Of a stretch of 64,000 nucleotides of DNA, positions 26,401 through 41,400 are shown piece by piece. The stretch is from Bathymodiolus brooksi (lineage: Eukaryota > Mollusca > Bivalvia > Mytilida > Modiolidae), in contig OY804575.1 in NCBI GenBank assembly GCA_963680875.1, positions 34,817,103 to 34,881,102 of the forward strand. The letters run 5' to 3'. A program made the translations under genes and the position numbers. The notes under the pieces were generated by a model, which saw only the letters and a program-made list of their open reading frames with translations, was not told where the DNA came from and did not search any database. Each line of letters starts with the position of its first letter. The first letter of the stretch is position 1.

Positions 26401-29400
26401 CTCAAACTGAAGAAACATACAGACAAATCTTGTTAGCTCAAGCTGAAGAAACATACAGACAAATCTTGTTATCTCAAACTGAAGAAACATACAGACAAAT
26501 ATTGTTATCTCAAACTGAAGAAACATACAGACAAATCTTGTTATCTCAAACTGAAGAAACATACAGACAAATCTTGTTATCTCAAACTGAAGAAACATAC
26601 AGACAAATCTTGTTATCTCAAACTGTAGAAACATACAGACAAATCTTGTTATCTCAAACTGAAGAAACATACAGACAAATCTTGTTATCTCAAACTGAAG
26701 AAACATACAGACAAATCTTGTTATCTCAAACTGAAGAAACATACAGACAAATATTGTTATCTCAAACTGAAGAAACATACAGACAAATCTTGTTATCTCA
26801 AACTGAAGAAACATACAGACAAATCTTGTTATCTCAAACTGTAGAAACATACAGACAAATCTTGTTATCTCAAACTGAAGAAACATACAGACAAATCTTG
26901 TTATCTCAAACTGAAGAAACATACAGACAAATCTTGTTATCTCAAACTGAAGAAACATACAGCCAAATCTTGTTATCTCAAACTGAAGAAACATAGACAA
27001 ATCTTGTTATCTCAAACTGAAGAAACACACAGACAAATCTTGTTATCTCAAACTGAAGAAACATACAGACAAATCTTGTTATCTCAAACTGAAGAAACAT
27101 ACAGACAAATCTTGTTATCTCAAACTGTAGAAACATACAGACAAATCTTGTTATCTCAAACTGAAGAAACATACAGACAAATCTTGTTATCTCAAACTGA
27201 AGAAACATACAGACAAATCTTGTTATCTCAAACTGAAGAAACATACAGCCAAATCTTGTTATCTCAAACTGAAGAAACATAGACAAATCTTGTTATCTCA
27301 AACTGAAGAAACATACAGACAAATATTGTTATCTCAAACTGAAGAAACATACAGACAAATCTTGTTATCTCAAACTGAAGAAACATACAGACAAATCTTG
27401 TTATCTCAAACTGAAGAAACATACAGCCAAATCTTGTTATCTCAAACTGAAGAAACATAGACAAATCTTGTTATCTCAAACTGAAGAAACATACAGACAA
27501 ATCTTGTTATCTCAAACTGAAGAAACATACAGACAAATCTTGTTATCTCAAACTGAAGAAACATACAGACAAATCTTGTTATCTCAAACTGTAGAAACAT
27601 ACAGACAAATCTTGTTATCTCAAACTGAAGAAACATACAGACAAATCTTGTTATCTCAAACTGAAGAAATATACAGACAAATCTTTTTATCTCAAACTGA
27701 AGATATGCCATTTTCTTGGCCAACTCAAAGCAAGAATATCCTACGTTCATAATAATATACCATTAATTTGCACATTTCCAACTTTGATTCTAAAATTATA
27801 CTGTTGACAGGAGTTACTTCCCTTTAAGGAGGACAAAAGGGTGCAAAATTCAATGAAAATAACATATTTTTTCCTCATAATCTGTACAATTATCTACAAA
27901 TTATGATAAAAGTATACTCAAATTTACTTTCCTTTACACTGCTCTGACTAGACCGGTGTCATATGGTATTTTGAACCCCATGGTAAATTGAACCCGGGGT
28001 CGATTTACCTATGATATTTTGACCCCGGGTTCAATTTTCCTTATGGTCAATTTTTTGTCATTGTATTTTGAACCCCCTCATGGTAAATTGAACCCCCCCT
28101 CATTTCTACCAAAAGAGGAGTTTATAATACCATAAGAGAGGGTTTGATATACCATAGGTAGGGGGGGTCGATATACCATGGGCAGGGGGGTCGATATACC
28201 ATGGGTAGGGGGGTCGATATACCATGGGTAGGGGGGTCAATATGCCATGGGTAGAGGGTCGATATACCATGGGTAGGGGGGTCGATATACCATGGGTAGG
28301 GGGGTCGATATACCATGGGTAGGGGGGTCAATATACCATGGGTAGGGGGGTCGATATACCATGGTTAAGGGGGTCAATATACCATGGGTAGGGGGTCAAT
28401 ATACCATGTGTAGGAGGGTCAAAATACCATGGGTAGGGAGGGGATTCAATATATATTAATAACTATGGGTAGGGGGGTAATAAAATTTCAAAATTTCCAA
28501 AAAAATCTAAATTTTCAAAAAAGTTCAAAATTTCAAAAATGTTATAGAATTTCAAAGAAAAAATTTCAATTTCAATATTTCAAAAATTTCAAAATGTTCA
28601 TAAAATTTCAAAACTAACATATTTCATGAGATTAAAAAAAAGAACAAAAAAAAATTCAAAATTTTCATAGAATTTTTGATTTTTGAAATTTTATATATTT
28701 TTTTTAATTTTCAAATTTTGAAACTTTTGAACTTTAATTTTTTTTTAGAAAATTTTGACCCCCTACCGATGGTATATCGACCCCCCTACCCATGGAATAT
28801 CGACCCCCCTACCCATGGTATATCGACCCCCCCTACCTATGGTGTTTTGACCCCCCTACCCATGGTATATCGACCCCCCTACCCATGGTATTTTGACCCC
28901 CCTATCCATGGTATATCAACCCCTCTACCCATGGTATTTTGACCCCCCTACCCATAGAATATTGACCCCCCTACACGATATTTTGACCTCCCTGCATATC
29001 TTTTGATTAGAAATGGGGGGGTTCAAAATACCATGGGGGTTCAATTTACCATACAGGAGGGGTTCAGTTTTCAATAAGGGGGTTCAATATACCATGGATG
29101 TAAATCGACCCCGGGTTCAAAATACCATATGACACCGGGTACTAATTTTGCCAGTCGAAGGGGAGACAACTTGTATAAAAAATTATTATTTTAGAATCAA
29201 ATCAGGAATATGCAAAAGATCTATTGTTAGCTAAATTTGATCTGATGACTATAATACTAAATTAGACCAAAATATGAGGTTTCTACGACTTCATCACAAG
29301 CCTCGACAAGATTAGTTTAGTAAGATTCAGTAGTTTGACATGACAGAATGACAACAGATGCAAAGTAATGATAATAATAGCTAGCATGGTTCTGTTGACC

Positions 29401-32400
29401 AGGTGAGCTATAAAATATCACAGGTAAAAAAACAACATTGTACAAAAGTGTTTCAATGAACATCAATGTACCTTCGATGTGACAAGTATTTCCCTGTCAC
29501 ATGACCTGATCCGTCACATCCTGGAATGGGACAGCTAAAAACAAAATTTGTCTTTGTATTTTATGTGAAATTATGCTATATTTTGAGTGGTACATAGTTG
29601 TGTGTTTGTGGACTATTTAATTTTTTTTTATATTGAATGATTATATTTCATTTTTTCGATCAATTATTCCATTTAAGAGATTATTTGAGAAAATATAACC
29701 TCCTTACTTCTTCATGATATTGGGATTCTTTTAAATCAGATTTGCTCTGTTTACAACAAAAAATGATTCATCATTAGACATTTTTTACTCATGCAATACA
29801 CAAATCTTTTTTGTACTGTTATATATTTTAAGCTGCCTAAAAAAAAATTGAAATCTTTTGACAATCTATTTGACATCATTGTCATACTTTCTTTGACTTA
29901 AGTAATACACAACTTTATTTTTGTACTGAGTCTGTTACTCGTATATATTTTTAAGGTTATGCCCAAAATTTAAATCTATTGACAATCTATTTGAGAGATA
30001 AACTTACCGTAATGGTTCTTCTTCTTTCCTATCACCATCTTTACCTATCATTCTCTTTAACTTTGCTGCCCTTGGACATCCTGATAGGCTACGATGAGAA
30101 GCATAATTACCAGTCACATGACCAGAACCATCACAACCAGGGGTAGGGCATCTACAAACAATTGAAAAAGGTTTTTTTTAATGTTTTAGTAAAATCGTTA
30201 TCCATCTTATCAATAGTACTTCAATCGGATTAAAAATTTAAGGTTATTTTATTTTTACAAATACATACATTGCTTCCTCCCCTTTTGTCTTTACTGTAAA
30301 GTGCATTTTAGAATGTAATTATGAGCAAGAACTTCTTTGGGAACTAACATTTCTGGGTACTTGTTGTATCTCCACTCCCACTAGTACTCTTTATTTACAG
30401 GTTAGGAAGGATTTTCTGACAAATGTTCAATTAAATTAGAAATTGTTTATATATTTTACTTACATTTTTGTAAATATGGGCAGGGATTTAAACTACAAAC
30501 ATTTTTTGTCTACAAACGATTCTTACTTTATATCTCTAAAGTTAACTAATTAACATATTAATAATAACCTGTTCAAACCATGTATATCACAGTATACTTA
30601 TGACTTTATAATAATAACCTGTTCAAACCATGTGTATCACAGTATACTTATGACTTTATAATAATAACCTGTTCAAACCATGTGTATCACAGTATACTTA
30701 TGACTTTATAATAATAACCTGTTCAAACCATGTGTATCACAGTATACTTATGACTTTATAATAATAACCTGTTCAAACCATGTGTATCACAGTATACTTA
30801 TGACTTTATAATAATAACCTGTTCAAACCATGTATATCACAGTATACTTATGACTTTATAATAATAACCTGTTCAAACCATGTGTATCACAGTATACTTA
30901 TGACTTTATAATAATAACCTGTTCAAACCATGTGTATCACAGTATACTTATGACTTTATAATAATAACCTGTTCAAACCATGTGTATCACAGTATACTTA
31001 TGACTTTATAATAATAACCTGTTCAAACCATGTGTATCACAGTATACTTATGACTTTATAATAATAACCTGTTCAAACCATGTGTATCACAGTATACTTA
31101 TGACTTTATAATAATAACCTGTTCAAACCATGTGTATCACAGTATACTTATGACTTTATAATAATAACCTGTTCAAACCATGTGTATCACAGTATACTTA
31201 TGACTTTATAATTACATTATATGAGTTTTGTAGATATTTTAGATACAAAATGATGACAATACTCCACACTTGAAATCAGATGAGTCAGTAATCAGATGAT
31301 CGAGTGATAAATGTCAGTGTTCTTATATCTATCACATCGGTAGCTGTGGTAAATTAGATAGGATGGCAAATTTGAAGAAACTTTTTATGTATTCCAAGAT
31401 TATCATGTGTGCATGATGCTTTTTAAAATTTTTTTTTTTTTTAACATTTTCATGTTAAAAGCAACCAAAAGAAAAAAAGCAATACAAATGGAAGTAGATA
31501 TTTGTGGGGGAGGGAGGTCACTAGTAACATAATTTTATCCTGTTCTATTTGAGCAATCTAATTGTATTGACTGGATATATTTTTGCTATATATGGTCACT
31601 GACTAAAATATAGCTTTTCTGGTACCTAATTCCTGTTGAGCAACAGAAAGAAATGGCAACAGCATAAGCGCTGACGTCACAAATGACATCTTTGAAAAAC
31701 GTTCAGAACGACGCTTGTTTCAGCTATTTTCAGACAATTTAGCAGTTGTTTTGGACCTTTTGATATTGCAGGATAAACACAATATACGTACATTGTCGTT
31801 AAATATAAAATTAATTTGCACCCGCTGCGAAACAGGCTAGAAAAGCTTGCCAAAGGCTTGATTTTCTACCAGTTTCTAAAGCTCCTGCAAATAAATTTTA
31901 TATTTTCCGATAATGTACGGATATTGTATATACACATGTATATTCAATTTACTGAAATGCTATTAATATATATGTAGAAGTTGAAATAAGGCATGACAAA
32001 ATATGAAATATAAGGAACTACATTTATTTTAATCACTTAATGTCTTCACCTACTTTAAATCAACTTGATTGGCAGCTGCCATATTCCTGTCAGCCAATGG
32101 ACATCCAGATACACTACGGTGGGAAGTGTAATTGCCAGTCACATGACCTGAACCGTCACAGCCTGAAGTTGGACATTGTGAATTATCTCCCTTTCCTGAG
32201 AAACTGTCGTAGAATGCATCCCCTCTAGAATCTGTACTAAACTCACTTGGACTTCTAGACCTAGTAAACAAAACAACTCATTTTTCTAAAACAAATGATA
32301 CTGGCTTATTTGGACTAATTGATAGGATTTGAATAATTAAAGTTAAGACAAAATGATATAACCAGTTTGGAAGATATGATGAAGCTATAATTTTAAGTTT

Positions 32401-35400
32401 GTGAAAAAATAACAAGAAAGGCAACATAAAATAATTTATGTTCAAACAAATTGAGAACAAACTACCAATTTTTTTGAGTTTAAATTTTATTCAGTTTTCA
32501 TAAATATTAATGTAAAAAATGGGATACTTGTCTTGACAAAATGCTGACTTCAAGCAATTTTCTAGATTTTCGTGAATAAATGATATACTTTCCTCCCAAT
32601 TGTCCAAAAGATGTAATTATTGAAAAATAAGATAAATGGAAAAAATATACAGACCATTCTAACCTTCAGAATTACGTTGGTTCCCAGAGCTATGACAAAT
32701 TTGTTTGTAGATTTTTTACTTGCATCTCTCACGATCTTATTTTTTGACACTTATAAAATTGGCCAAAAAAGGACCTTAGTTCATAGAAAAACACTACAGC
32801 CAATAAATATGTCACCTTGTCAGTACAATATATACACAAAGAAAAAAGTTAAGCACCCACTCATATATTAAAACATAATAAGTTACATTAAGTTTAGATT
32901 CTAATATTTATATTGATTATAGCAGGAACAATGTTCCATTAAAAAGATGTGCTCACACAGGTGTGACCATTATGTCTAATATCGACTATTCATGCACATG
33001 AACCATGCCTCTCACGCATTAGTCAAAATTCAGTATGTTCACGCTTCGAATTTGGGTATTTAAGTCCGGTGTTTTAAACACCTTTATTCATTCTCAGTGA
33101 GCATGGTACGAAGGCGAATATCAGAAGCACAAAGATGGCAAATAATCGGCATGTATACAACAGGGATGTCCTTCAAAGCTATTGGACGTCAGATGGGCTA
33201 CCACTATACTGTAGTCAGCCGACTGGTGAGAAAACACACACAAACCAACAATGTGAAAGACTTGCCAAGATCCGGCAGACCACAGGTAACATCTGATCAT
33301 GACGACAGGGCATTGCAGCGTTTGGTTAGATGGATGCCATTCGCAACCAGTCCCGTACTCAAACAACACTGGCTGCCCAATAGACGTCTGTCAACAAGAA
33401 CAGTTAGAAACCGTCTGGAATCACCGGGACTTAAGTCAAGGAGAGTCATTAAACGTCCACTGTTGGCAGACTGACATCAACGAACACGTCTGGCATGGTG
33501 TTTAGCAAAACGTGGTTGGAATTTAAGGACATGGCACAAGATCCATTGGTCACAGATGAGAGCCGGTTTCTGCTTCATGTAACCGACGGCCGAATGAGGG
33601 TTTGGAGACACAAAAATACAGTCTATACCCCAAGGAACATCCAGCCAACTGCCCCTTATGGTGGAGGCTTAGTAATGGTTTGGGGGTGTATCTCTCATGA
33701 CTGCAGGCTGGATTTAGTCACCATACAAGGCAACCTAACTGGTGATCAGTACATCAGAGATGTCTTGCAACCAGTTGTTGTCCCCCATTTCGACAACCAC
33801 CCACTAGCTACAAGGCCTGTGTATATGGATGACAATGCCAAGCCTCATTGTTCAAGAGCAGTAACTGCCTACCTCAAAAGCGAAGCCGTGACTTCTGTTC
33901 CTTGGCCAGCTATGAGCCCAGATTTGAATCCCATTGAGCATATTTGGGACATGTTAGGCCGTCGTATATAGGCTCGGGAACCTCCTGTGCAAAACATTCA
34001 TCAGTTGGAAGCAGCATTGCATTGCGAATGGCAGCAGCTATCACAACAGGACATCAGACGTCTAACTGGAGGGATGAGACGCAGGGTTGAGGCCGTCATC
34101 CAAGCACGTGGGGGTTACACCCGGTACTGAACTTTGAACAATAGATGTCGTCAAGTGATTCATAAGTGACGTTTTGAAAGTGAAATGACAATCTTATCAT
34201 GCTTTTTGAACTGTTAAGGTCAATACTTAAAATGGACATGTTTTACTGCAAAAACTGGCCTTGTGATATTGTGATTAAATATTCATTAAATTAACATTTT
34301 TCTTGATTTTTTTTGGTGGTTTCTTACAGCCAATGTAATGTCCTAACAGGTCACCATTGCGTTCTTGAGATTATCTGGTCAGTAATCTCGTGATACTTGT
34401 CGCATCATTTGTCATTTCAAAAAAACATGGGGGTGCTCAACTTTTTTCTTTTTGTAAATATATATACTATCGTTGATCTGTTTTGTGAACAAGGATTTCT
34501 CAGACCAATATCACATTGAAGGCGAAGCATGAGATGTGGAATGCAATGAGAAGTCCATTTCGAGCATAACATCACATAGAAATCGATAATTATCTGCTTG
34601 TATCATGATTGTTGCCATGGTAATAAATATTATCATGTGTTAAGATCAAAGGTAAAATTTACAAATCATTGATAAATAAAATCACTATGACAGTCCTTCA
34701 ATGCTGAATGACAAGGTGAGAAACTGGACCAGTTTAACTAAGTGTATTGTTTAACCGGAACATGATTGTAACTTACAAAACTCCTGCATTACAAGGGAGC
34801 ATTCAGACCACAATAATACCAAGAAATATGTTTGAGAAGAGGGTGAGTGTGTAAGCCATAATATTGTCCTGTGAAAATGTGGCTGATTGTATCTTTTTCA
34901 AATGAAAAATCCACAACAGACCAAAAGAAGTCACCTCTGCGCTTTATTCCGTCCTCGGACTTTATCATAGAAAACAATTGTAACAGAGGACACTATTTAA
35001 TCCTGCTGTTTAATGCCAACTGAGCAATTTTATATTTTGACGAGATGATGGTGATGTCCCAACAGGCTGAATTATACTTTTATAGTGCTATTTCACTGAA
35101 GCAACACTTCGCGGATAGACATTTCACTCCAATATGACATATTACCCCGATTCAGAGCCAACCCGTCTTTGCTCCGACTCCATAATGCTACTTGCTTAGC
35201 AGAGAGGAAGCAAATACCAATTTATTAGTCTTTGCTTTGACCCAACCAGGGACTCTATGATCTACCATATCTGAGGTGAGCATGCTAACCATTAAACCAC
35301 TGATGCTGTTGAGCATAATTCAAATATAAACATAGAAATGTGTATCAATAAACTATTCTACAAATTCAATAGAACAAATATTTAATCCAGATTATATGTC

Positions 35401-38400
35401 AATTGGTAAGATAAGATAGCCTGTGTAAGTTTTCTGGTTTTAAACTATGACTTCTTTAAATGTGCATTGTCTCCTCATTGGTAACCCACAGTTGATTACA
35501 ATCACTCCTATACCATCACCCATCAGTCAATTTATTTGAAAACTTTCGTACTCATGATTAATTCATTAGCTTATTTCATTGGTCGACTAACAAATCCCAA
35601 GGTAATATCGACAAGTAAGATTGCATTTTCCATCTAGCTGATAGGGAAATTTTTAGTGTTGTTATGGAAACTACTAAATACAAATCAGTTATATAACAAA
35701 CCTGAAACAAATGTTTTCATATAAATTGATGGAGGAGGAATGAGAGCAATCAAGAGTGTGTTAACAATAATACATATTCTCATACACCATTGTTTTTGTT
35801 TTCTTAATGTTTATTTTTTTCATACATGTTTTTTGGGTAACATTTTTTGTGTCTTTATATGTTGTGCTACCTATGTTTCAATTAGTATTTGTGTGGAATA
35901 ATTTTAGACAATTTCTTTTGAATGTAAAATACAAAAATTTACACCCAATGATAATTTTATATGTCTACAGTATAATCTGCTTATTTAATTATGTCTCTAT
36001 TAAAATGAAAGGTTGTTTGACTGTCCTTTTTTACTATTTTTTGTTTGCTTTTGTTGTGTTTTTTGCTATCAATTAAAACAAAAATATCACTGTAAGAAAA
36101 TGATACCATTCAACTTTCAAATTGAAAAGATGACATAAATTTTGATCAGGTCTAAATTAAACAAGCATGCAGACAACATTCACCACATACAATGTAGATA
36201 GAATAATTATTTCTGGAAAAATAAAATGAATATGAAATTTCTTTTCACATTTTTATTTACAAAATAAAACAAGTATGTATATAACAAAGAATAAAATCTT
36301 TAACAACATTTTCTGTTACTATAGCGACATCTTAAATGTCTTTTTTTCTGCAAGTCTAATAATGGGAACAAAATTGGTGGTTCATAAAAATCATTATTCA
36401 TACTTTGCTTTGTACAAATTCATTATTAAAGAGAACTTCGACTTTAAATACACCAATTTACACTAAAAATAGAATTATTACATAAAAACGGTCAAAATAT
36501 TTAATTTCAGCGAACACTGTAACACATGTATCTCACTCCTTCATTTTGCATTACTTAAAATGTACAGCAAAATATTTCTTACAAAGATAGAATTATGAAG
36601 CATCAGCAATTAAGCACTGACAATAGAACGTCAAAGTCGCCCACCAACAAAAACTTGAAGAAATAAATCTTTATGAAACTATGATATAAACTAGAGGCTC
36701 ACCTCAGCCTGTATTGCCCACTTGGTTATTTTCATGCAGTGTTTATGTTCATGCAAATTTGTAGTTTCTGAGAAAAATTCTTATATTCAAATACTCAAGA
36801 TACTATGTCAAACAATTTCCTGTGATGGTGGCCTTCATGGATTTTTTTATCAACAAAAAAATGAAAAAAATTTGCAAGGATCATCCAGGGATTAATTGAT
36901 ATGCAGTTTAGTTTCAAACAAGAATCTAATTTCTGAGAAAAATTACTTGTTTATTTTCTTATAGGGTCTTATGCTACAACTTGCTCCTTCAGTTGTGCCC
37001 ATCATAGATTTCAGATATAAAAAAAATGTGTCCATAGGACATGGACATTCAAATTTAACTTGTGCATTCTGGTCACAAACATTGTGAAATAAATTTCAAA
37101 TGATCTGCATAAGCAGAACTTCAGCTATTGAACAGAAACCTGAGAAATCAGTACTTTTCACAAATCTAGGAGCATAACTCTAAAACAAAATTAAATAGTC
37201 AAGTCTGAAATCAAACTTGGCTTGCCTTTAATGGTCACGGACCTTGTGTATTGATGTTAAATGAAAGTTATTGAGTGGAAACCAAAATTTGTACTTTCCC
37301 CCATCATATCAAAGGGTACAATTCCACAAAAAAAAACCAACCCCAAAATAATTTGGAAAAAGTGGTCAAGTCCGAAATTGGTTTTCCTTTTATGGTCCTT
37401 GACCATAAACATAAATTTCAAATGATTTACTTAAGGGGGACTTATGTTTTTGTGGGGAAACCAAAAGTAGGACATACAAATATGGGTAAAAGTTAATGCT
37501 CCAGTGGTTTAGCGGCAGGGGAATAATAAACAGACATTTTGTATGTTAAAGCAACATTCCATAGAGGTCTGCTTTCAAATGATACATCAGTTTAAAAGAA
37601 GCCTAATCTTTATATCATTTATGCTATATAGTTCTGCATTAAATTTGTCCTGCAGTGGCTGCCATCTTGGATTTTCGATTGACAAAAAACACAAAATGTT
37701 TTGAGGTTATATTATAAGGACAATTTCTACCTTTTAAAATTCAATTTTGGGAAGATTTTTTAAATTTCAGCCAATCAGAAAGCATTATACACCTAGCAGC
37801 CATTTTGAAATTCGTGATGAAAGGAAAATAAAAAATAATGTTAGGAGTCATCCAGACACCCAAGTAAAATTATTTCCAAGTTAAAAGGATTGAACTGTGA
37901 AAAGGTGATGGATGCAGACATCACTAGTTAAACTTTCTTTTCATAACAACAACAACCAATGACAATACCTGAAATTGACCTTTGGTACAGGTCATTAAAA
38001 CAAGTTTGTATATTAAATATTGTATGTTGAGTAATTTGAAACTATAAGAAAAGACAAATCGATGTAGTCCTAATCACAGGAATCTTCAATGCTTCTGTAA
38101 ATTACACTGCACGATATGGTTAACCAAGATATGAGGTTGGTTCCAAATTTCACTATCACAAACACATCTTTTTCAAATGTGAATTTTGTAAAATGCTTTC
38201 ATGTCTTCTTTCCATAATATGTACTTCAAAAAGTTACCTGGCATTATACACATACAACACTGAAAAGAAATACTTTCACAAAAGGGGCATCAGAATAAAT
38301 GCCCTATTTATCTGTAAAGTGGGTATACTTATACACAACCCTGAAAAGCTTTGAAAAATGGTTATATATTTCTTATGTTTGAATAAAAAAAAAGAAAATA

Positions 38401-41400
38401 GCTAAAACAACATAATGGCAATAGGTGATAATGCCTTTACCCAGACAAGTTTGTACCAAGGCAAATAGAGTCAGATAAGCCAAATGGCAAGGGAGACAAG
38501 CCAGATGGCAAAGGGAGATAATCTAAAGCAAGTACAACATCAATAAATTTGACATGAAAATTACCTCTCTGTATTTAAGTCCCAAATTGATCTGTAAAGA
38601 CAAATTTAAACACATTAAAACAACGATTTTAAATATTAAGTAACATATGAAGAGAAAAAAATAGATCTTTACATCAAATCTGTCTGTCAAATTCTGTAAA
38701 TGCCCAACTTTCATTTAAATTACAATTTGATTGATTCAGATCTAATAAATTAACACAAATTCTTAAAACAAGACTTGTCAAAATTTAAAATGCCTACAGA
38801 TCATACAAAATTCCCCAAAGGACTTAAATGCAGCTCACACAAAGCAGTATAACAATATACATGTATGTTAAAATGAATTATCATAAAACAATTAATTCTA
38901 ATTATGACATACATGGCATGTTCATGTTGGTTAATCTGTGCTCGGAAATGAATCCTAATATAGTATTTATCCAATATGTATTTATGTGTGTAATAAAAAT
39001 GTCTATACATAGTGTGCAAGACACGTGTTTCTGGAATAACCTTCATCAGGTATTCTCTCAGTCAAAAGATTGGAAAGCCAAAATCATTTAAAAGTCATTG
39101 GAAGCAAGCAAAACAATGGTATTATGCAGTACATGTAATTGCAATTTTAATAAAGCATTTCAAGCTGAAGTTATTTACTAAATGTTAACTTTGCTAAGAT
39201 TTCAAGAAATGTGGAAAGAATGTTGATTGGAAGAAATTTCAATATTTTTTCAATTAATTTGCCTAAAAAATTAATAATAAATATATTTGTATAGGAGTCA
39301 TGCTTACAGCCATCCAATATAAACTACTTATTAATGAAAACAGATCAGCTTGCAATGTTTCAGCTAGAGTTTGAAATCTTCAGGACAATTGCCAGATTTA
39401 TCAAAATTTCTTCAGGACATTCTTTAATAATTTAACTAATCTTTATAAAGTTAGTCAGGACAATTTGAGATATATGTTGTGGGCAAATGTCCTGAGACCG
39501 GTGCCTAGCTGAATCACTGGCTTGAGTGATAAGAATGTATTGTTGTGTCTTAATAGAGATTTTCTATTTCATTCTGTTTATTGTCTACTGAAGTTCTAGG
39601 CTTTTCCCTCTATAATTGTATGATCATAATTTTGTTCACCATCAATTTCATATAATTTACATATTTTTTTTTAGCAACAATATAACTGAAACAATATCAA
39701 TATATAAAACATCATCCTAAGACAATGTTTGTATCAACAAACAAGCAAACTTCTGTCTTATTTATGACACCTATATAATTACTATATAAATTTGATTTTA
39801 TGACAATAATGCTTTATATTTTATCAAATATTAAACAATGTTGAAAAATATCTTTTGTGATTAGTAAGACCGGCTTACTTCCTTAAATGATCAAAAATGT
39901 GTAAATAAAATGTATAAATTACTGATAAGAAATGTAGAATAACAGTCAATAGGACTATTTATCATAGAAATTTTTTATCACAAAAAGTTTTTAAAAAAAA
40001 TACGAGTTTTAAAAGTCATTTCATTGTGGTAATAAAATATATCCTGGGGGCAACATGAGTGTTTGTCCATTAGAAGTCACATAAACAGTTTTTGCAGTGG
40101 AGGGAGATTGTTCCGATTGTGATACAACTGTCCCATGCATTTGTGGCAGGACTTTACCAGCCACAATTGGATTAGGAATTGTCACTGTTGTTACAGACCT
40201 AGTGTATTCAGTGTTTGTATTTCCCAGTCTTTGCTGGCTAAGTATATTACTAATGGTTGTTGACCCTGTTGATGTTGCCGGAACTGCTGATGATGATGAA
40301 ATGCTGCTTTCAGAACTAGATGACCCACTACGTGATAACTTCGGCTTAAAACTAGGTCGACGTAAAATATTTGGTCGTTCAGTGGTGTCTTTTTTAGGAA
40401 CAGGTTTTGGAACCGAGACTTGGTTAGGTGTAACCATACTGGGTATCTGTTGTTCAGCCAACTTATTTGTAAGTGCTGCAAGGTCTGGCCTACTATATTT
40501 CTCCAATTCTCTAGCAAGATTGCCTCGTGGTGTTGAAGTGGATACAACAGATTCTGTTCCCTGCAATTCTAGCTGTTTGGTGAGTATCATTGGACGAAGA
40601 ATTCTATCTGATTCTAGAAAAAAATAAGTTAACTGGTCAGACTCACCTAGTAATATATTATTCTATTATTGACTTATTTTCACATCATAGTTACAGAATG
40701 CTATGGTGTGAGGCCATAGCTTAAAAACATTATGTTGATACTTGATCACTCAATGTTCTTTCAATCGACAGACAGAGTTCAAATTACAGTAATTTATAAT
40801 TTCAATTTTAATCATTTTTCACAAAGGGTCATATTAAACTATATCCTTTCATGATGGCCATCTTGTATATCTGACGGAGACAAAAAGAAACTGAACTTTG
40901 TAAAATATCATTAAATAATTATTTCAGTATATTTTTTCAATCAATGGTTCCGAGTTACAATATTTTTTCCCCCCAATATGTTCCTATATTTAACTATGTA
41001 CAGCAATGGTGGTCATTTTGAATTGAATGATCATCACAATGCAACATACTAAAAGTACAGGACGATATTATTCAGTAATAATCAAGTACAGGACGATATT
41101 AATCACTAATAATCAAGCACAGGACGATATTAATCAGTAATAATCAAGTACAGGATGATATTAATCACTAATAATCAAGTACAGGACAATATTAATCAGT
41201 AATATTCAAGTACAGGATGATATTAATCAGTAATAATCAAGTACAGGATGATATTAATCAGTAATAATCAAGTACAGGATGATATTAATCAGTAATAATC
41301 AAGTACAGGACGATATTAATCAGTAATAATCAAGTACAGGACGATATTAATCAGTAATAATCAAGTACAGGACGATATTAATCAGTAATAATCAAGTACA

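Noticed and set aside
25417..27750. Long open frames on both strands over the 36-bp array
   Set aside because: Both strands are open at once and the frames are pure repeat translation. This is expected from a 36-bp unit without stops.
28122..28942. Proline/tyrosine-rich frames (MVYRPPYPW type)
   Set aside because: They are translations of the foldback element's short tandem units on either arm.
30562..31212. CRISPR-like regular spacing
   Set aside because: Units are contiguous and nearly identical without unique spacers, and the context is a eukaryotic intron.
39308..39364. Candidate 56-nt exon ([18 protein letters not shown])
   Set aside because: The splice sites are fair and the frame is open, but adding it does not join to exons 10 and 11 in frame, and I know no family match.
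40097..40627. 176-residue plus-strand frame
   Set aside because: It is the antisense shadow of exon 9, whose minus frame matches the MYT1 domain.
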